Assembly (NCBI GenBank): GCA_964350135.1
Contig: CAYGJN010000096.1
Location: 1-10,006 of the forward strand
Origin: CAYGJN01 sp964350135
Lineage (GTDB): Bacteria > Bdellovibrionota > Bacteriovoracia > Bacteriovoracales > Bacteriovoracaceae
Length of the DNA stretch: 10,006 nt
Direction of reading: 5' to 3'
Below the pieces are notes generated by a model that was given only the letters and a program-made list of their open reading frames with translations, was not told where the DNA came from and searched no databases. Position 1 is the first letter of the stretch; every line of letters begins with the position of its first letter. The position numbers were made by a program, and so were the translations under genes. Below, one piece after another: positions 1-6,825 of this stretch.

Positions 1-168
1 AAGTACCCTAGGTCATCAAAAGCTCCAAGTGCACTTCTTTATATCGCTCGATCTTTCCAAGCAACAGGTCAAAAAGCTAAGGCCACTGAAACTCTAGATC
101 AACTTTTAAAAGAATATCCAAAATCTAGTTTAGTTTCTGATGCTAAAGAGTTGAAGGCCAAGCTTTGA
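1..168 (+). CDS. C-terminal fragment of a TPR-like protein (YbgF/CpoB- or BamD-like)
   Basis: The open frame runs in from the left edge and ends at TGA 166-168, so only the last 55 residues are visible. They resemble a tetratricopeptide unit of the kind found at the C-terminus of YbgF/CpoB and in BamD-type proteins: an SSKAPSALLYIARSF helix, a QKAKATETLDQLLKEYP helix, then SLVSDAKELKAKL. Such proteins are usually periplasmic and act in envelope assembly or with the Tol-Pal system; assigning that role here is an inference from a short fragment. The stop codon overlaps the TTG start of the next gene (TTGA), so the two are probably translationally coupled. The N-terminus, any signal peptide and the number of repeats lie outside the window, and a generic TPR protein is equally possible. 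Confidence 0.7.
   Translation, partial: KYPRSSKAPSALLYIARSFQATGQKAKATETLDQLLKEYPKSSLVSDAKELKAKL
154..157 (+). promoter_or_regulatory. Shine-Dalgarno (AAGG) supporting a TTG start at 165
   Basis: AAGG lies seven bases before TTG 165 and inside the end of the upstream gene. It supports the TTG start of the cytochrome lipoprotein, and only this start gives an intact signal peptide with a lipobox. Confidence 0.5.
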
Positions 169-1775
169 TAAAGCTCCTACTCTTATCATCTTTATTCATA
201 CTCTCATCATGTAATTATTTTATTAAGGCCGTTGAGGGTGATAATTATTATGAAACGATTAATCCTCAAACAGGATCTGATCACGTCTCTATTGTGTTCT
301 CCCATAATATTAATGGTGAGACTCATCCCTGTGGATGTAGACATTTTCCATTAGGTGGCCTTGCTCAGGTTCATGGACTCTATAGTGAGCTCTCTAAAAC
401 TAAGCCTCTTATTTATATAGATACAGGAGATCTTTTATTTGATGCTCCCAAAATTCCAGAAGCAACACAATTATCTAAAACTTACACTGCAAAAAAAATA
501 GTCCAGGCCATGAATGATATTGGTCTTAAGATTTTTGTACCTGGTGACCAAGATTTTGCTATGGGAATAAAAAAACTAGCTGCCCTTTTAAAAGAAGCTC
601 AGTTCTCTATTCTTGTTGGAAATATAAAAAAAGATCCTGGTCTTAATATTAAAAAATGGATGAAGTTTCAACTTCCAGAGAAAGAGCTTTATATTACATC
701 TATTTTAAGCCCAACACTCTTTCAACCTGAGGTCTCACAATATTTAGAAGACCCTCATCAAAGCTTTCCTCAAGTACTGGAAGAAATGAAAGATAATGGC
801 TTTAAAGAAAATGATTCATCAAAAGTTCTTATTGTCCTTTCTCACTCAGGAATGGATTATGATGAAAAATTTGCTAGCAAATTTCAAATGATAAATTGGG
901 TTATTGGAGCACACACACAGAGCTTTACAAAGTTTCCTTATGAAGAGGGCAAAACAAAACTCGTACAAGTTTTAAGTCGTAATCATTATGTAGGAGAGCT
1001 TCAAATTCCTCTTGGAAAAAATGATGCCAAATATAACTACCTTATTCACGAGATCAGAGATGCATGGAAAGATAAGGTAAAGCCTAATCCATTTGATAAT
1101 TTTCTTACCGAGTTTAAGACAGAGGTGAAAAGGATTCACTTGGAAGAAGAAAAACTTTTAAGCGGTGATTTTAAAGTTGCTCATGCTCCTACTGCTGACT
1201 CATGCATTCAATGCCATGAAGCTCAGGCCGACAAGTGGCGCTCTACGGCCCACTCTATTGCTTTTCAAACTCTTATTCATGCCCAAGAAGATGCAAATTC
1301 GAGCTGCATTGAATGTCATAGCCTTAAATATAAAGAGCCAAAAGGATTTACCAAATCCACTCAAATTGTTCTTTTTGATCAAAAAGAAGATCCTAAAAAG
1401 CTTCAAGAATATTGGAGTGCTTTTAAGAAAGATTTTAAAATCAACAGTGTGAGGTCTCTCTCTGATACACAAAGAGTTACTTATTCAAATAAATGGTCAA
1501 AATTAGATGAGAAATTTGGTGTGAGCCATAATTATGCCAATGTTCAATGTTTAAATTGCCACTCTCAAGCATTAGACCACCCCTTTGAGGCCAATAAAAT
1601 TGAAGTCACTAAGGGGGCCCAATTTCAAAAAATGAGACTTCAATGCCTTAATTGCCATACACCAGATCAATCACCGGCCTGGTACAGCAGTGAAAATAAA
1701 AAAGATTTCACTCCCAATGACAAGCATATTGCAAAGATGATAAAGCAAGTAGCATGTCCCTCAATAAAAGAGTAA
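165..1775 (+). CDS. Lipoprotein with 5'-nucleotidase-like domain fused to tetrahaem cytochrome c domain
   Basis: This 536-residue protein starts at TTG and has a short hydrophobic signal with a lipobox (LSSC, lipidated Cys16), so it should be anchored in the envelope and face the periplasm or cell exterior. Residues about 40-285 resemble the UshA/5'-nucleotidase metallophosphatase fold: a HNINGETHPCGC loop (46-58), DTGD (86-89), PGDQDF (126-131), LSHSG (225-229) and GAHTQ (248-252). Several usual metal ligands of the family are replaced: the first Asp-x-His, the Asn-His of GNH, and the last His of GHxH. Hydrolytic activity is therefore doubtful. The C-terminal part has four CXXCH haem motifs (Cys347, 381, 462, 494), arranged as two closely spaced pairs, as in multihaem c-type cytochromes. 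This suggests periplasmic electron transfer. Donor and acceptor are unknown. It overlaps both neighbours (4 bp and 22 bp). Confidence 0.85.
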   Translation: MIKLLLLSSLFILSSCNYFIKAVEGDNYYETINPQTGSDHVSIVFSHNINGETHPCGCRHFPLGGLAQVHGLYSELSKTKPLIYIDTGDLLFDAPKIPEATQLSKTYTAKKIVQAMNDIGLKIFVPGDQDFAMGIKKLAALLKEAQFSILVGNIKKDPGLNIKKWMKFQLPEKELYITSILSPTLFQPEVSQYLEDPHQSFPQVLEEMKDNGFKENDSSKVLIVLSHSGMDYDEKFASKFQMINWVIGAHTQSFTKFPYEEGKTKLVQVLSRNHYVGELQIPLGKNDAKYNYLIHEIRDAWKDKVKPNPFDNFLTEFKTEVKRIHLEEEKLLSGDFKVAHAPTADSCIQCHEAQADKWRSTAHSIAFQTLIHAQEDANSSCIECHSLKYKEPKGFTKSTQIVLFDQKEDPKKLQEYWSAFKKDFKINSVRSLSDTQRVTYSNKWSKLDEKFGVSHNYANVQCLNCHSQALDHPFEANKIEVTKGAQFQKMRLQCLNCHTPDQSPAWYSSENKKDFTPNDKHIAKMIKQVACPSIKE

Positions 1776-2836
1776 ATAAATTAATTCTTGGAATAGAAAC
1801 CAGTTGCGATGACACTTCGATCTGCCTTCTTGAAAAGCAAGAAAGTGGTTTTCCTACTATTCACTTTCATGAAAGGTTCTCTCAAGAAGAAATGCTTGCG
1901 ACCTGGGGAGGCATTGTTCCTGAAATAGCGGCCAGAAACCATCTTGATAAAATTGTGCCGCTTTTAAAATCTGCATTTCAGCAAACTAAGTATAAACCCA
2001 AAGATATTGACCTTATTGCTGTAACAACTCTCCCCGGACTTTTAGGTCCCCTTCTTACAGGGATCAATGTTGCAAAAACTCTCTCTTTTATTTTTCAAAC
2101 TCCTATTATCGGCGTTAATCATCTTTATGCACATCTTGAGGCCATTCACCTTACAGAACAAATTACATATCCATATCTAGGCCTACTTGTAAGTGGAGGT
2201 CATACTATTTTTTTTCTTGTTGAAGGTAGAAATCAGTTTAAAGTTATTGGTCGCACAATTGATGATGCTGCTGGTGAAGCATTTGATAAGGGCGGTAGAT
2301 TAATGGGACTTCCCTACCCAGCAGGAAAATTTATTGATGAGCTCGCTTCAAAAACAAGCAAGAGAAGTTTTGATTTTCCTATTGGTCTAAAACATAGCAA
2401 AGACACCAAGCTTTCTTTTTCTGGTCTTAAGAACGCTATCCGCTTGCAAATGGAAAAACGACCAGATTTGCTTAAGCTTATTAAAGATAAAGATTACTCT
2501 GAAGAATGTTTTGATCTCATTGGTAGCTATCAAGATGCTATTGTTGATGCCTTAGTTCTTAAATTAAAATATGCTCTGGCCCTTTGCCATGACAAGAATA
2601 TACCAATTGTCGTTGGTGGAGGAGTTGCATGTAACTCTGCCCTAAGAAATAAGATTCAAAAGTTGTATCCCAAGAATTCTTTTTTTGTAAAACCGGAGTT
2701 CTGCACTGATAATGGTGCCATGATTGCAAACTTTGGAATGATCAATAATGACCAGGCCAGTTCATACCCTGAATGCTTGCACCTAGATGCTCAAAGCCGT
2801 TTTATAAATAAAACTCTAGAAAGGGATAAAAAATGA
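1754..2836 (+). CDS. tsaD: tRNA N6-adenosine threonylcarbamoyltransferase TsaD
   Basis: TsaD transfers the threonylcarbamoyl group from threonylcarbamoyl-AMP to A37 of tRNAs that read ANN codons, working in the cytoplasm with TsaB and TsaE. At 360 residues it has a normal length, with the family signature throughout: LGIETSCDDTS near the start (12-22), the metal-binding NHLYAH (His123, His127), SGGH (147-150), RTIDDAAGEAFDK (167-179), GGGVACNSALR (288-298) and CTDNGAMIA (317-325), where Asp319 matches the third metal ligand. The ATG at 1754 lies 22 bp inside the preceding gene and has only a weak ribosome binding site, so translation may depend on coupling. It ends in an ATGA overlap with rsmA. 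No tsaB or tsaE is visible in the window. Confidence 0.97.
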   Translation: MSLNKRVNKLILGIETSCDDTSICLLEKQESGFPTIHFHERFSQEEMLATWGGIVPEIAARNHLDKIVPLLKSAFQQTKYKPKDIDLIAVTTLPGLLGPLLTGINVAKTLSFIFQTPIIGVNHLYAHLEAIHLTEQITYPYLGLLVSGGHTIFFLVEGRNQFKVIGRTIDDAAGEAFDKGGRLMGLPYPAGKFIDELASKTSKRSFDFPIGLKHSKDTKLSFSGLKNAIRLQMEKRPDLLKLIKDKDYSEECFDLIGSYQDAIVDALVLKLKYALALCHDKNIPIVVGGGVACNSALRNKIQKLYPKNSFFVKPEFCTDNGAMIANFGMINNDQASSYPECLHLDAQSRFINKTLERDKK

Positions 2837-3615
2837 AGTCTCCCTCTGCCAATAAAGATCTTGGACAACATTTTTTAAACTCCCCTAGTATTATAAAAAA
2901 AATCTGTAGTGATAAAAATAAAAACATAGAGGCAATCATTGAAGTTGGTCCTGGCCCTGCTGTTTTAACAAGAGAGCTTGTTACTTATAAACTCCCTTAT
3001 AAAGTTGTTGAGCTTGATCAAAGATTCAAAGCAAACTTAGAAGAATTCATAGATCCAGCTCAAATAATTTTTGATGATGCTCTCAAGGTTGATATTCAAT
3101 CTCTTTTTCCTGAAAAAAAGATTTGGCTCGTCTCTAATCTTCCCTACAATATTAGCGCTCCCCTTATTGTTAAATTTTTACAAATTCCAAGTATTGTCCA
3201 TATGACTCTTATGATGCAAAAAGAAGTGGCCGAAAAAGTTCTTCCAAGGCCAGATGAAAAAAATACGGCCAACTCCCTTGGTTTTCTTACCCAGGCATAT
3301 TTTAAAGTTTCAAAGCTTATTGATGCTCCTCCTGGCGCATTTTCGCCACCTCCTAAGGTTCACTCTCGTGTTTTAAGTTTTACTCGTCTAGAGGCTCCTC
3401 TGGTGCCAATGGAGCAGTTTACAAAGTATGAGTCTTTTCTTAGAAAGCTTTTCTCTCAAAAGAGAAAACAAATCCATAAAGTCATGGGGCAGCATTTCTC
3501 AAAAGAGCAACTCTTAGAAGCTTTCAGGGAGCTCTCTATAGAGAAGCAGCAACGAAGCGAAACTTTAAATTTACAAGATGTTATTTCTCTGTTTTATAGA
3601 CTCAATTCCAAATAA
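2833..3615 (+). CDS. rsmA: 16S rRNA (adenine1518-N6/adenine1519-N6)-dimethyltransferase RsmA (KsgA)
   Basis: RsmA dimethylates two adjacent adenines in the terminal helix of 16S rRNA late in small-subunit assembly, using S-adenosylmethionine. The 260 residues carry the expected motifs: LGQHFL (10-15), the SAM-binding EVGPGPAVLT (37-46, with Ala where many family members have Gly), VVELDQR (58-64), the catalytic NLPYNIS (102-108), MMQKEVAEK (127-135), PGAFSPPPKVHS (167-178) and SQKRKQIHK (208-216). The start overlaps the tsaD stop (ATGA), and an AAGGG ribosome binding site lies seven bases upstream. All motifs look intact, so an active enzyme is expected. Loss of this enzyme is known to give kasugamycin resistance in other bacteria. 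The pairing with tsaD and smpB fits a translation-maintenance operon. Confidence 0.97.
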   Translation: MKSPSANKDLGQHFLNSPSIIKKICSDKNKNIEAIIEVGPGPAVLTRELVTYKLPYKVVELDQRFKANLEEFIDPAQIIFDDALKVDIQSLFPEKKIWLVSNLPYNISAPLIVKFLQIPSIVHMTLMMQKEVAEKVLPRPDEKNTANSLGFLTQAYFKVSKLIDAPPGAFSPPPKVHSRVLSFTRLEAPLVPMEQFTKYESFLRKLFSQKRKQIHKVMGQHFSKEQLLEAFRELSIEKQQRSETLNLQDVISLFYRLNSK

Positions 3616-3627
3616 TCTGGGTAATTA

Positions 3628-4938
3628 ATGATAAAAATGGCTCTCTATTTTTTGGCCCTGCTGGCCGTGTCTTTGAGATGTTATGCAAACTTTGCAGAGT
3701 CTTTTGCTGCATCAACATCAACTGCTGGCCTAGGACAAACTAATCAACTTACTGGAGATGCTGCCAATAATTATTATCACCCCTCAGTACTTGCCTGGAA
3801 CCAAGACCTAGATTTTTCTCTCTCAACATTTTATATCTATCATGATTTCAAAGACATCAATAATGTACGTATTCGAAATACTCAAAACTCAAACGAAACA
3901 ACTGATGGTGAAATTAATACTAATTACGAAGACCTTGCTTATGGTGCCATTCATGTCTCTCTACCTATTAAAGGGCCCAAGGGTAATAAGCTTGGACTTA
4001 GTGTCTTCACTCCACTCAATAGATTATTAGAGGCAAACTCAGGAGATCCCTTTTTAACTGAGTATGTAATGTATAAGGCCAGGTACAAAAGAACTGTTGC
4101 ATACCTAAATTGGATTATTCCCTATAAAGAGAATCAAGGTCTATCATTTGGTTTTTATACAGGTATCCAGGCAAGTGCTAATGTTTATACAAGAACAAGT
4201 ATTGATCAAAACTTTAATAGCTATGGTAGAGTTAAAACTAAAGCACGACCAAGCTTAGCAGGTTATTTATCTTATACTTACAAAGAGAGTGATCATATTT
4301 ATTCTCTAACTTACCAACAAGAAATGGAAAGTAAGTTTGTTGCTAATACTACTGGTGCAAATGATAATCCTAATATTACATTTGATATTTCTCTTAACTC
4401 GCTTATGTATTATGATCCTCACACAATTAGAGCGTCATATAGTCTCAATAAATCATCATACTCTCTTCATGGAACAATTGAGTATCAATTCTGGGAAGCT
4501 TATAAGACTCCTGTTATTGAAATCACAAGTAATCCTGGAAGCTCTCTTTCTCCAAGTACTAATTTTGAAAATGTCCCGACCAAAGATACTATTGTTCCAA
4601 AACTTGGCCTTAGCTATAAGACAACAGACAGTATTACTTTAAGATCTGGTATATCCTATCGACCAAGTCCTTTTGATAGTAGTTTCTCAGGCCCTGGGAA
4701 CTCTGTTGATACTGATTCTGCAACTCTAAGCCTTGGTTTATCGTGGCTATCTAAGCTTATGGGAGTTCCTCTAAGCTATGATATTGGCCTTCAATACATG
4801 CACCTTGTAGATAAAACCATAAGTAAAACTGCAGGGACGATGGAAAACGGTGCCGCTGGTGAAAAGATTGGCTCTCCTGGATACGATATTGGAGGGCAAA
4901 TTATTAACTCTTCATTTGGTATTCAAATGGAGCTTTAA
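3628..4938 (+). CDS. OmpP1/FadL-like outer-membrane beta-barrel protein
   Basis: This 436-residue protein has a likely Sec signal peptide (MIKMALYFLALLAVSL, probable cut after CYA at residue 20; an Arg just before the site is unusual). The mature protein opens with a region like the OmpP1/FadL family (AGLGQTNQLTGDAANNYYHPSVLAW), in which the usual NPA is replaced by HPS. The rest is rich in alternating polar/aromatic strands (for example YGAIHVSLPI, HGTIEYQFW, ATLSLGLSW, SFGIQMEL) and ends in a beta-strand, as outer-membrane barrels do. The FadL family imports hydrophobic compounds such as fatty acids or aromatics; the substrate here cannot be read from sequence. It begins 12 bases after rsmA with a poor ribosome binding site (ATG 3637 is an alternative start) and its stop overlaps smpB by one base. 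Confidence 0.75.
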   Translation: MIKMALYFLALLAVSLRCYANFAESFAASTSTAGLGQTNQLTGDAANNYYHPSVLAWNQDLDFSLSTFYIYHDFKDINNVRIRNTQNSNETTDGEINTNYEDLAYGAIHVSLPIKGPKGNKLGLSVFTPLNRLLEANSGDPFLTEYVMYKARYKRTVAYLNWIIPYKENQGLSFGFYTGIQASANVYTRTSIDQNFNSYGRVKTKARPSLAGYLSYTYKESDHIYSLTYQQEMESKFVANTTGANDNPNITFDISLNSLMYYDPHTIRASYSLNKSSYSLHGTIEYQFWEAYKTPVIEITSNPGSSLSPSTNFENVPTKDTIVPKLGLSYKTTDSITLRSGISYRPSPFDSSFSGPGNSVDTDSATLSLGLSWLSKLMGVPLSYDIGLQYMHLVDKTISKTAGTMENGAAGEKIGSPGYDIGGQIINSSFGIQMEL

Positions 4939-5387
4939 TGGGAATCAAAATCATTACTAAAAATAAAAGAGCAAGTTTTGACTATCAACTACAAGAAGTT
5001 GTTGAAGCTGGTCTCGTTTTAGTGGGTACTGAAGTCAAAAGTATAAGAGAGGGTAAGGTTAAAATTAATGATGCCTACATCAGTATTGACCAAAACCAAG
5101 AGGCCTGGATTCAAAATATGCATATTGCTCATTATGAATTTGGTAATCAGTTTAATCATCTAGAAACAAGAAAACGAAAACTTCTTCTTACCCAAGCTGA
5201 AATTAAAAAGCTAAGTGATCGGATGAAGCAAGATGCATTAACTCTAATTGCCACAAAACTTTACTTTAAAAAATCTTATGTCAAAATAGAGATAGCTCTC
5301 GCAAAAGGTAAGAAACTTCATGATAAAAGAGAGAGCATAAAAGAAAAGGACATGGACCGTAAGCTTAAGCAAGGTCAATACGATTAA
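4938..5387 (+). CDS. smpB: SsrA-binding protein SmpB (trans-translation)
   Basis: SmpB binds tmRNA (ssrA) and delivers it to stalled ribosomes so the incomplete protein is tagged and the ribosome released. The 149 residues, close to the usual size, show the family pattern: KNKRASFDYQLQEVVEAGLVL (8-28), GTEVKSIREGKVKINDAY (30-47), IAHYEFGN (63-70), HLETRKRKLLL (74-84) and GKKLHDKRESIKEKD (124-138), the last being the basic region and start of the tail that enters the decoding centre. The usual Tyr of GKKxYDKR is His here. The start is a TAATG overlap with the porin gene, with GGAG five bases upstream. The tmRNA gene itself was not found in this window. Its place after rsmA agrees with a ribosome-quality theme. 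Confidence 0.97.
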   Translation: MGIKIITKNKRASFDYQLQEVVEAGLVLVGTEVKSIREGKVKINDAYISIDQNQEAWIQNMHIAHYEFGNQFNHLETRKRKLLLTQAEIKKLSDRMKQDALTLIATKLYFKKSYVKIEIALAKGKKLHDKRESIKEKDMDRKLKQGQYD

Positions 5388-5397
5388 GGAAGAATGT

Positions 5398-5721
5398 ATG
5401 TCAGTTATTTCATTACATAGACCAGATACCGATGTTAAATTTTCCATGGAAGAAGCAAATCAAGTTGTTCCCATTCTTCTTAATATTACAAGAAAACTTA
5501 GAAATGAAGTCAATCTTCATAAAGCACAGCTCTATACTCATAAGCATGATAATGAAAAGGCCCAGGATATTGAATCCAAGATACAAGACCTTGTTAAAAA
5601 ATGGGGTGAAAAAACCACTCGCTTAGGTGCAACACCTATTGGGCTTTGGAAAGTACTTATTCCTTCTCACGGAGATAAGCCTTTTGAGTGGGAATTCCCA
5701 AACTCTAAACTTGAGCATTAA
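5398..5721 (+). CDS. Short DUF2203-like protein, function unknown
   Basis: This 107-residue soluble protein begins ten bases after smpB with a GGAAGA ribosome binding site. FSMEEANQVVPIL (15-27) matches the opening of DUF2203 proteins, followed by a predominantly helical stretch (IESKIQDLVKKWGEKTTRLG, 58-77) and then TPIGLWKVLIPSHGDKPFEW (79-98), which corresponds to the family's 'GLW-V-F...G-Y-CW-YPE' ending. The usual Cys-Trp and final His cluster is only partly kept (FEWEFPNSKLEH). DUF2203 has no established function to my knowledge. It is the last gene of the rightward series and its stop lies 22 bases from the stop of the opposing exchanger gene. Confidence 0.75.
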   Translation: MSVISLHRPDTDVKFSMEEANQVVPILLNITRKLRNEVNLHKAQLYTHKHDNEKAQDIESKIQDLVKKWGEKTTRLGATPIGLWKVLIPSHGDKPFEWEFPNSKLEH

Positions 5722-5743
5722 GTTCATCTTTTTAGAAGTGATC

Positions 5744-6703
5744 CTATCCGTACTGAATCCAAGTATAGACAATCAGACAATAAAGACCAATAAGTGAAAA
5801 CCCTATGGATTTTCCCAGAGGTATCTTTTTAAAAGCATAAAAGCCAACCGCAAGAGAAGCGATATTTAAAACAATTATTTCTGGGTAAAAAGTTCTCTTG
5901 AGATCAATTTCATAAAAAAGTAGTGATCCCATAACAAAAGCAACATTAAAGATATTTGATCCTATAACATTTCCAAAAATGAGATCTACATTCTTTTTCT
6001 TAAATGCAGCAAGCAAAGATGTGATCAACTCTGGAATCGATGTGCCTAAAGCAATAAAGATTGCTGAAACCAAATACTCAGAGATACCAGAGAGTCTACA
6101 GATTTCAGTCCCTGATTTAACAAGGTACTCCCCTCCATAGTAAAGAAAACCAAACCCAACCAGCAATTTCACAAAAAGAATGATCTTGGCCTTAGCTGTG
6201 TATTCTAAATCTTCAACATCTTCAAGCTCTTCAAGAGTAAGAGGATTTCTTTTTTGTTTATTCATCCCCAAATATGTAAAAAAAAGATGACCAAGAAAGA
6301 AAGTTAAAAGAACCAGACAAGAAAGAGCATAAAGCTTATTAAACATTAAAATAATACTTAAGGTGATACTTAGGCCCACATGTATATAGGCCTGATTAAT
6401 GACCTCTTTTTTGTCCACAACAATTTTATGAATGAGAACAGAAATACCTAGAACTAGCATTAAATTAGAAATATTTGATCCAACAATATTTCCAATGGCC
6501 ATATCTCCCTGACCATTGATTGCTGCTAAATGTGAAACGAAAAACTCTGGCAAGGATGTTCCAAGCCCAATAAGTACTAACCCTATGACTAATGGTGGAA
6601 TATTAAAAAGTTTTCCCACTTTTTCAGAAGCATCTAAAACCAGTTCTGCTCCTATCACAAGAAGAACAATGGATAGACCAAGAATCATCACCTCTAAAAG
6701 CAT
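5744..6703 (-). CDS. CaCA-family Na+/Ca2+ (cation) exchanger, YrbG-like
   Basis: This inner-membrane antiporter of 319 residues is highly hydrophobic with about ten predicted segments. It contains the two inverted alpha-repeats that define the Ca2+:cation antiporter family: GLGTSLPEF (47-55) with GNIVGSNISN (71-80), and ALGTSIPEL (218-226) with GNVIGSNIFN (244-253). The conserved acidic residues of both repeats (Glu53 and Glu225) are present, so ion exchange is expected, most likely Ca2+ out against Na+ or H+ in. The central loop (about 148-170) is acidic (LEELEDVEDLEY) and shorter than the regulatory loops of eukaryotic exchangers. The ATG has AGGAAG three bases upstream. It is separated from the operon behind it by 122 bases, so it may have its own promoter, although none was convincing. 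Bacterial relatives are often called YrbG or CaxA. Confidence 0.92.
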   Translation of the reverse strand: MLLEVMILGLSIVLLVIGAELVLDASEKVGKLFNIPPLVIGLVLIGLGTSLPEFFVSHLAAINGQGDMAIGNIVGSNISNLMLVLGISVLIHKIVVDKKEVINQAYIHVGLSITLSIILMFNKLYALSCLVLLTFFLGHLFFTYLGMNKQKRNPLTLEELEDVEDLEYTAKAKIILFVKLLVGFGFLYYGGEYLVKSGTEICRLSGISEYLVSAIFIALGTSIPELITSLLAAFKKKNVDLIFGNVIGSNIFNVAFVMGSLLFYEIDLKRTFYPEIIVLNIASLAVGFYAFKKIPLGKSIGFSLIGLYCLIVYTWIQYG

Positions 6704-6825
6704 AAACTTCCTAAAAAAAACGTTTATATGATATCGGCTTATTTTTTTGAATTAAGAGTCAAAAGATGGCTAAACATTAGTTATTATTAAAGTTTAAATA
6801 AAATTAAGAGCTTATATACCCGAGC
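6704..6825 (-). other. AT-rich intergenic leader of the exchanger gene
   Basis: These 122 bases form the only sizeable gap between genes in the window. On the minus strand they run from the stop of the DUF429-like gene to the exchanger ATG and end in a clear AGGAAG ribosome binding site (6707-6712). A TTGACT (6757-6762) and a TATCAT (6728-6733) occur but are 23 bases apart, too far for a normal sigma-70 promoter. AAACGTTT at 6718-6725 is a short palindrome. No terminator-like hairpin with a U-run follows the upstream gene, so read-through into the exchanger is possible. Confidence 0.5.

Noticed and set aside
165..1200. An active secreted 5'-nucleotidase
   Set aside because: The usual metal-binding Asp-x-His, Asn-His and final His motifs are altered, so naming it as an active nucleotidase would overstate the evidence.
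1200..1472. Open frames inside the cytochrome gene on both strands
   Set aside because: They lie wholly in the haem-motif region of a well-supported gene, lack ribosome binding sites and have low-complexity content typical of out-of-frame translation.
4337..4642. A 101-codon open frame inside the FadL-like gene
   Set aside because: It is a frame shadow rich in Leu/Ile, with no family signature and no start signal; the porin frame explains the region.
4938..5721. A tmRNA (ssrA) gene beside smpB
   Set aside because: smpB is followed after ten bases by another protein gene, and I saw no structured tRNA-like ends in the window.
6728..6762. TTGACT and TATCAT as a promoter for the exchanger gene
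   Set aside because: The elements are 23 bases apart, well beyond the usual 16-18, and no better -10 sits at the right distance from TTGACT.
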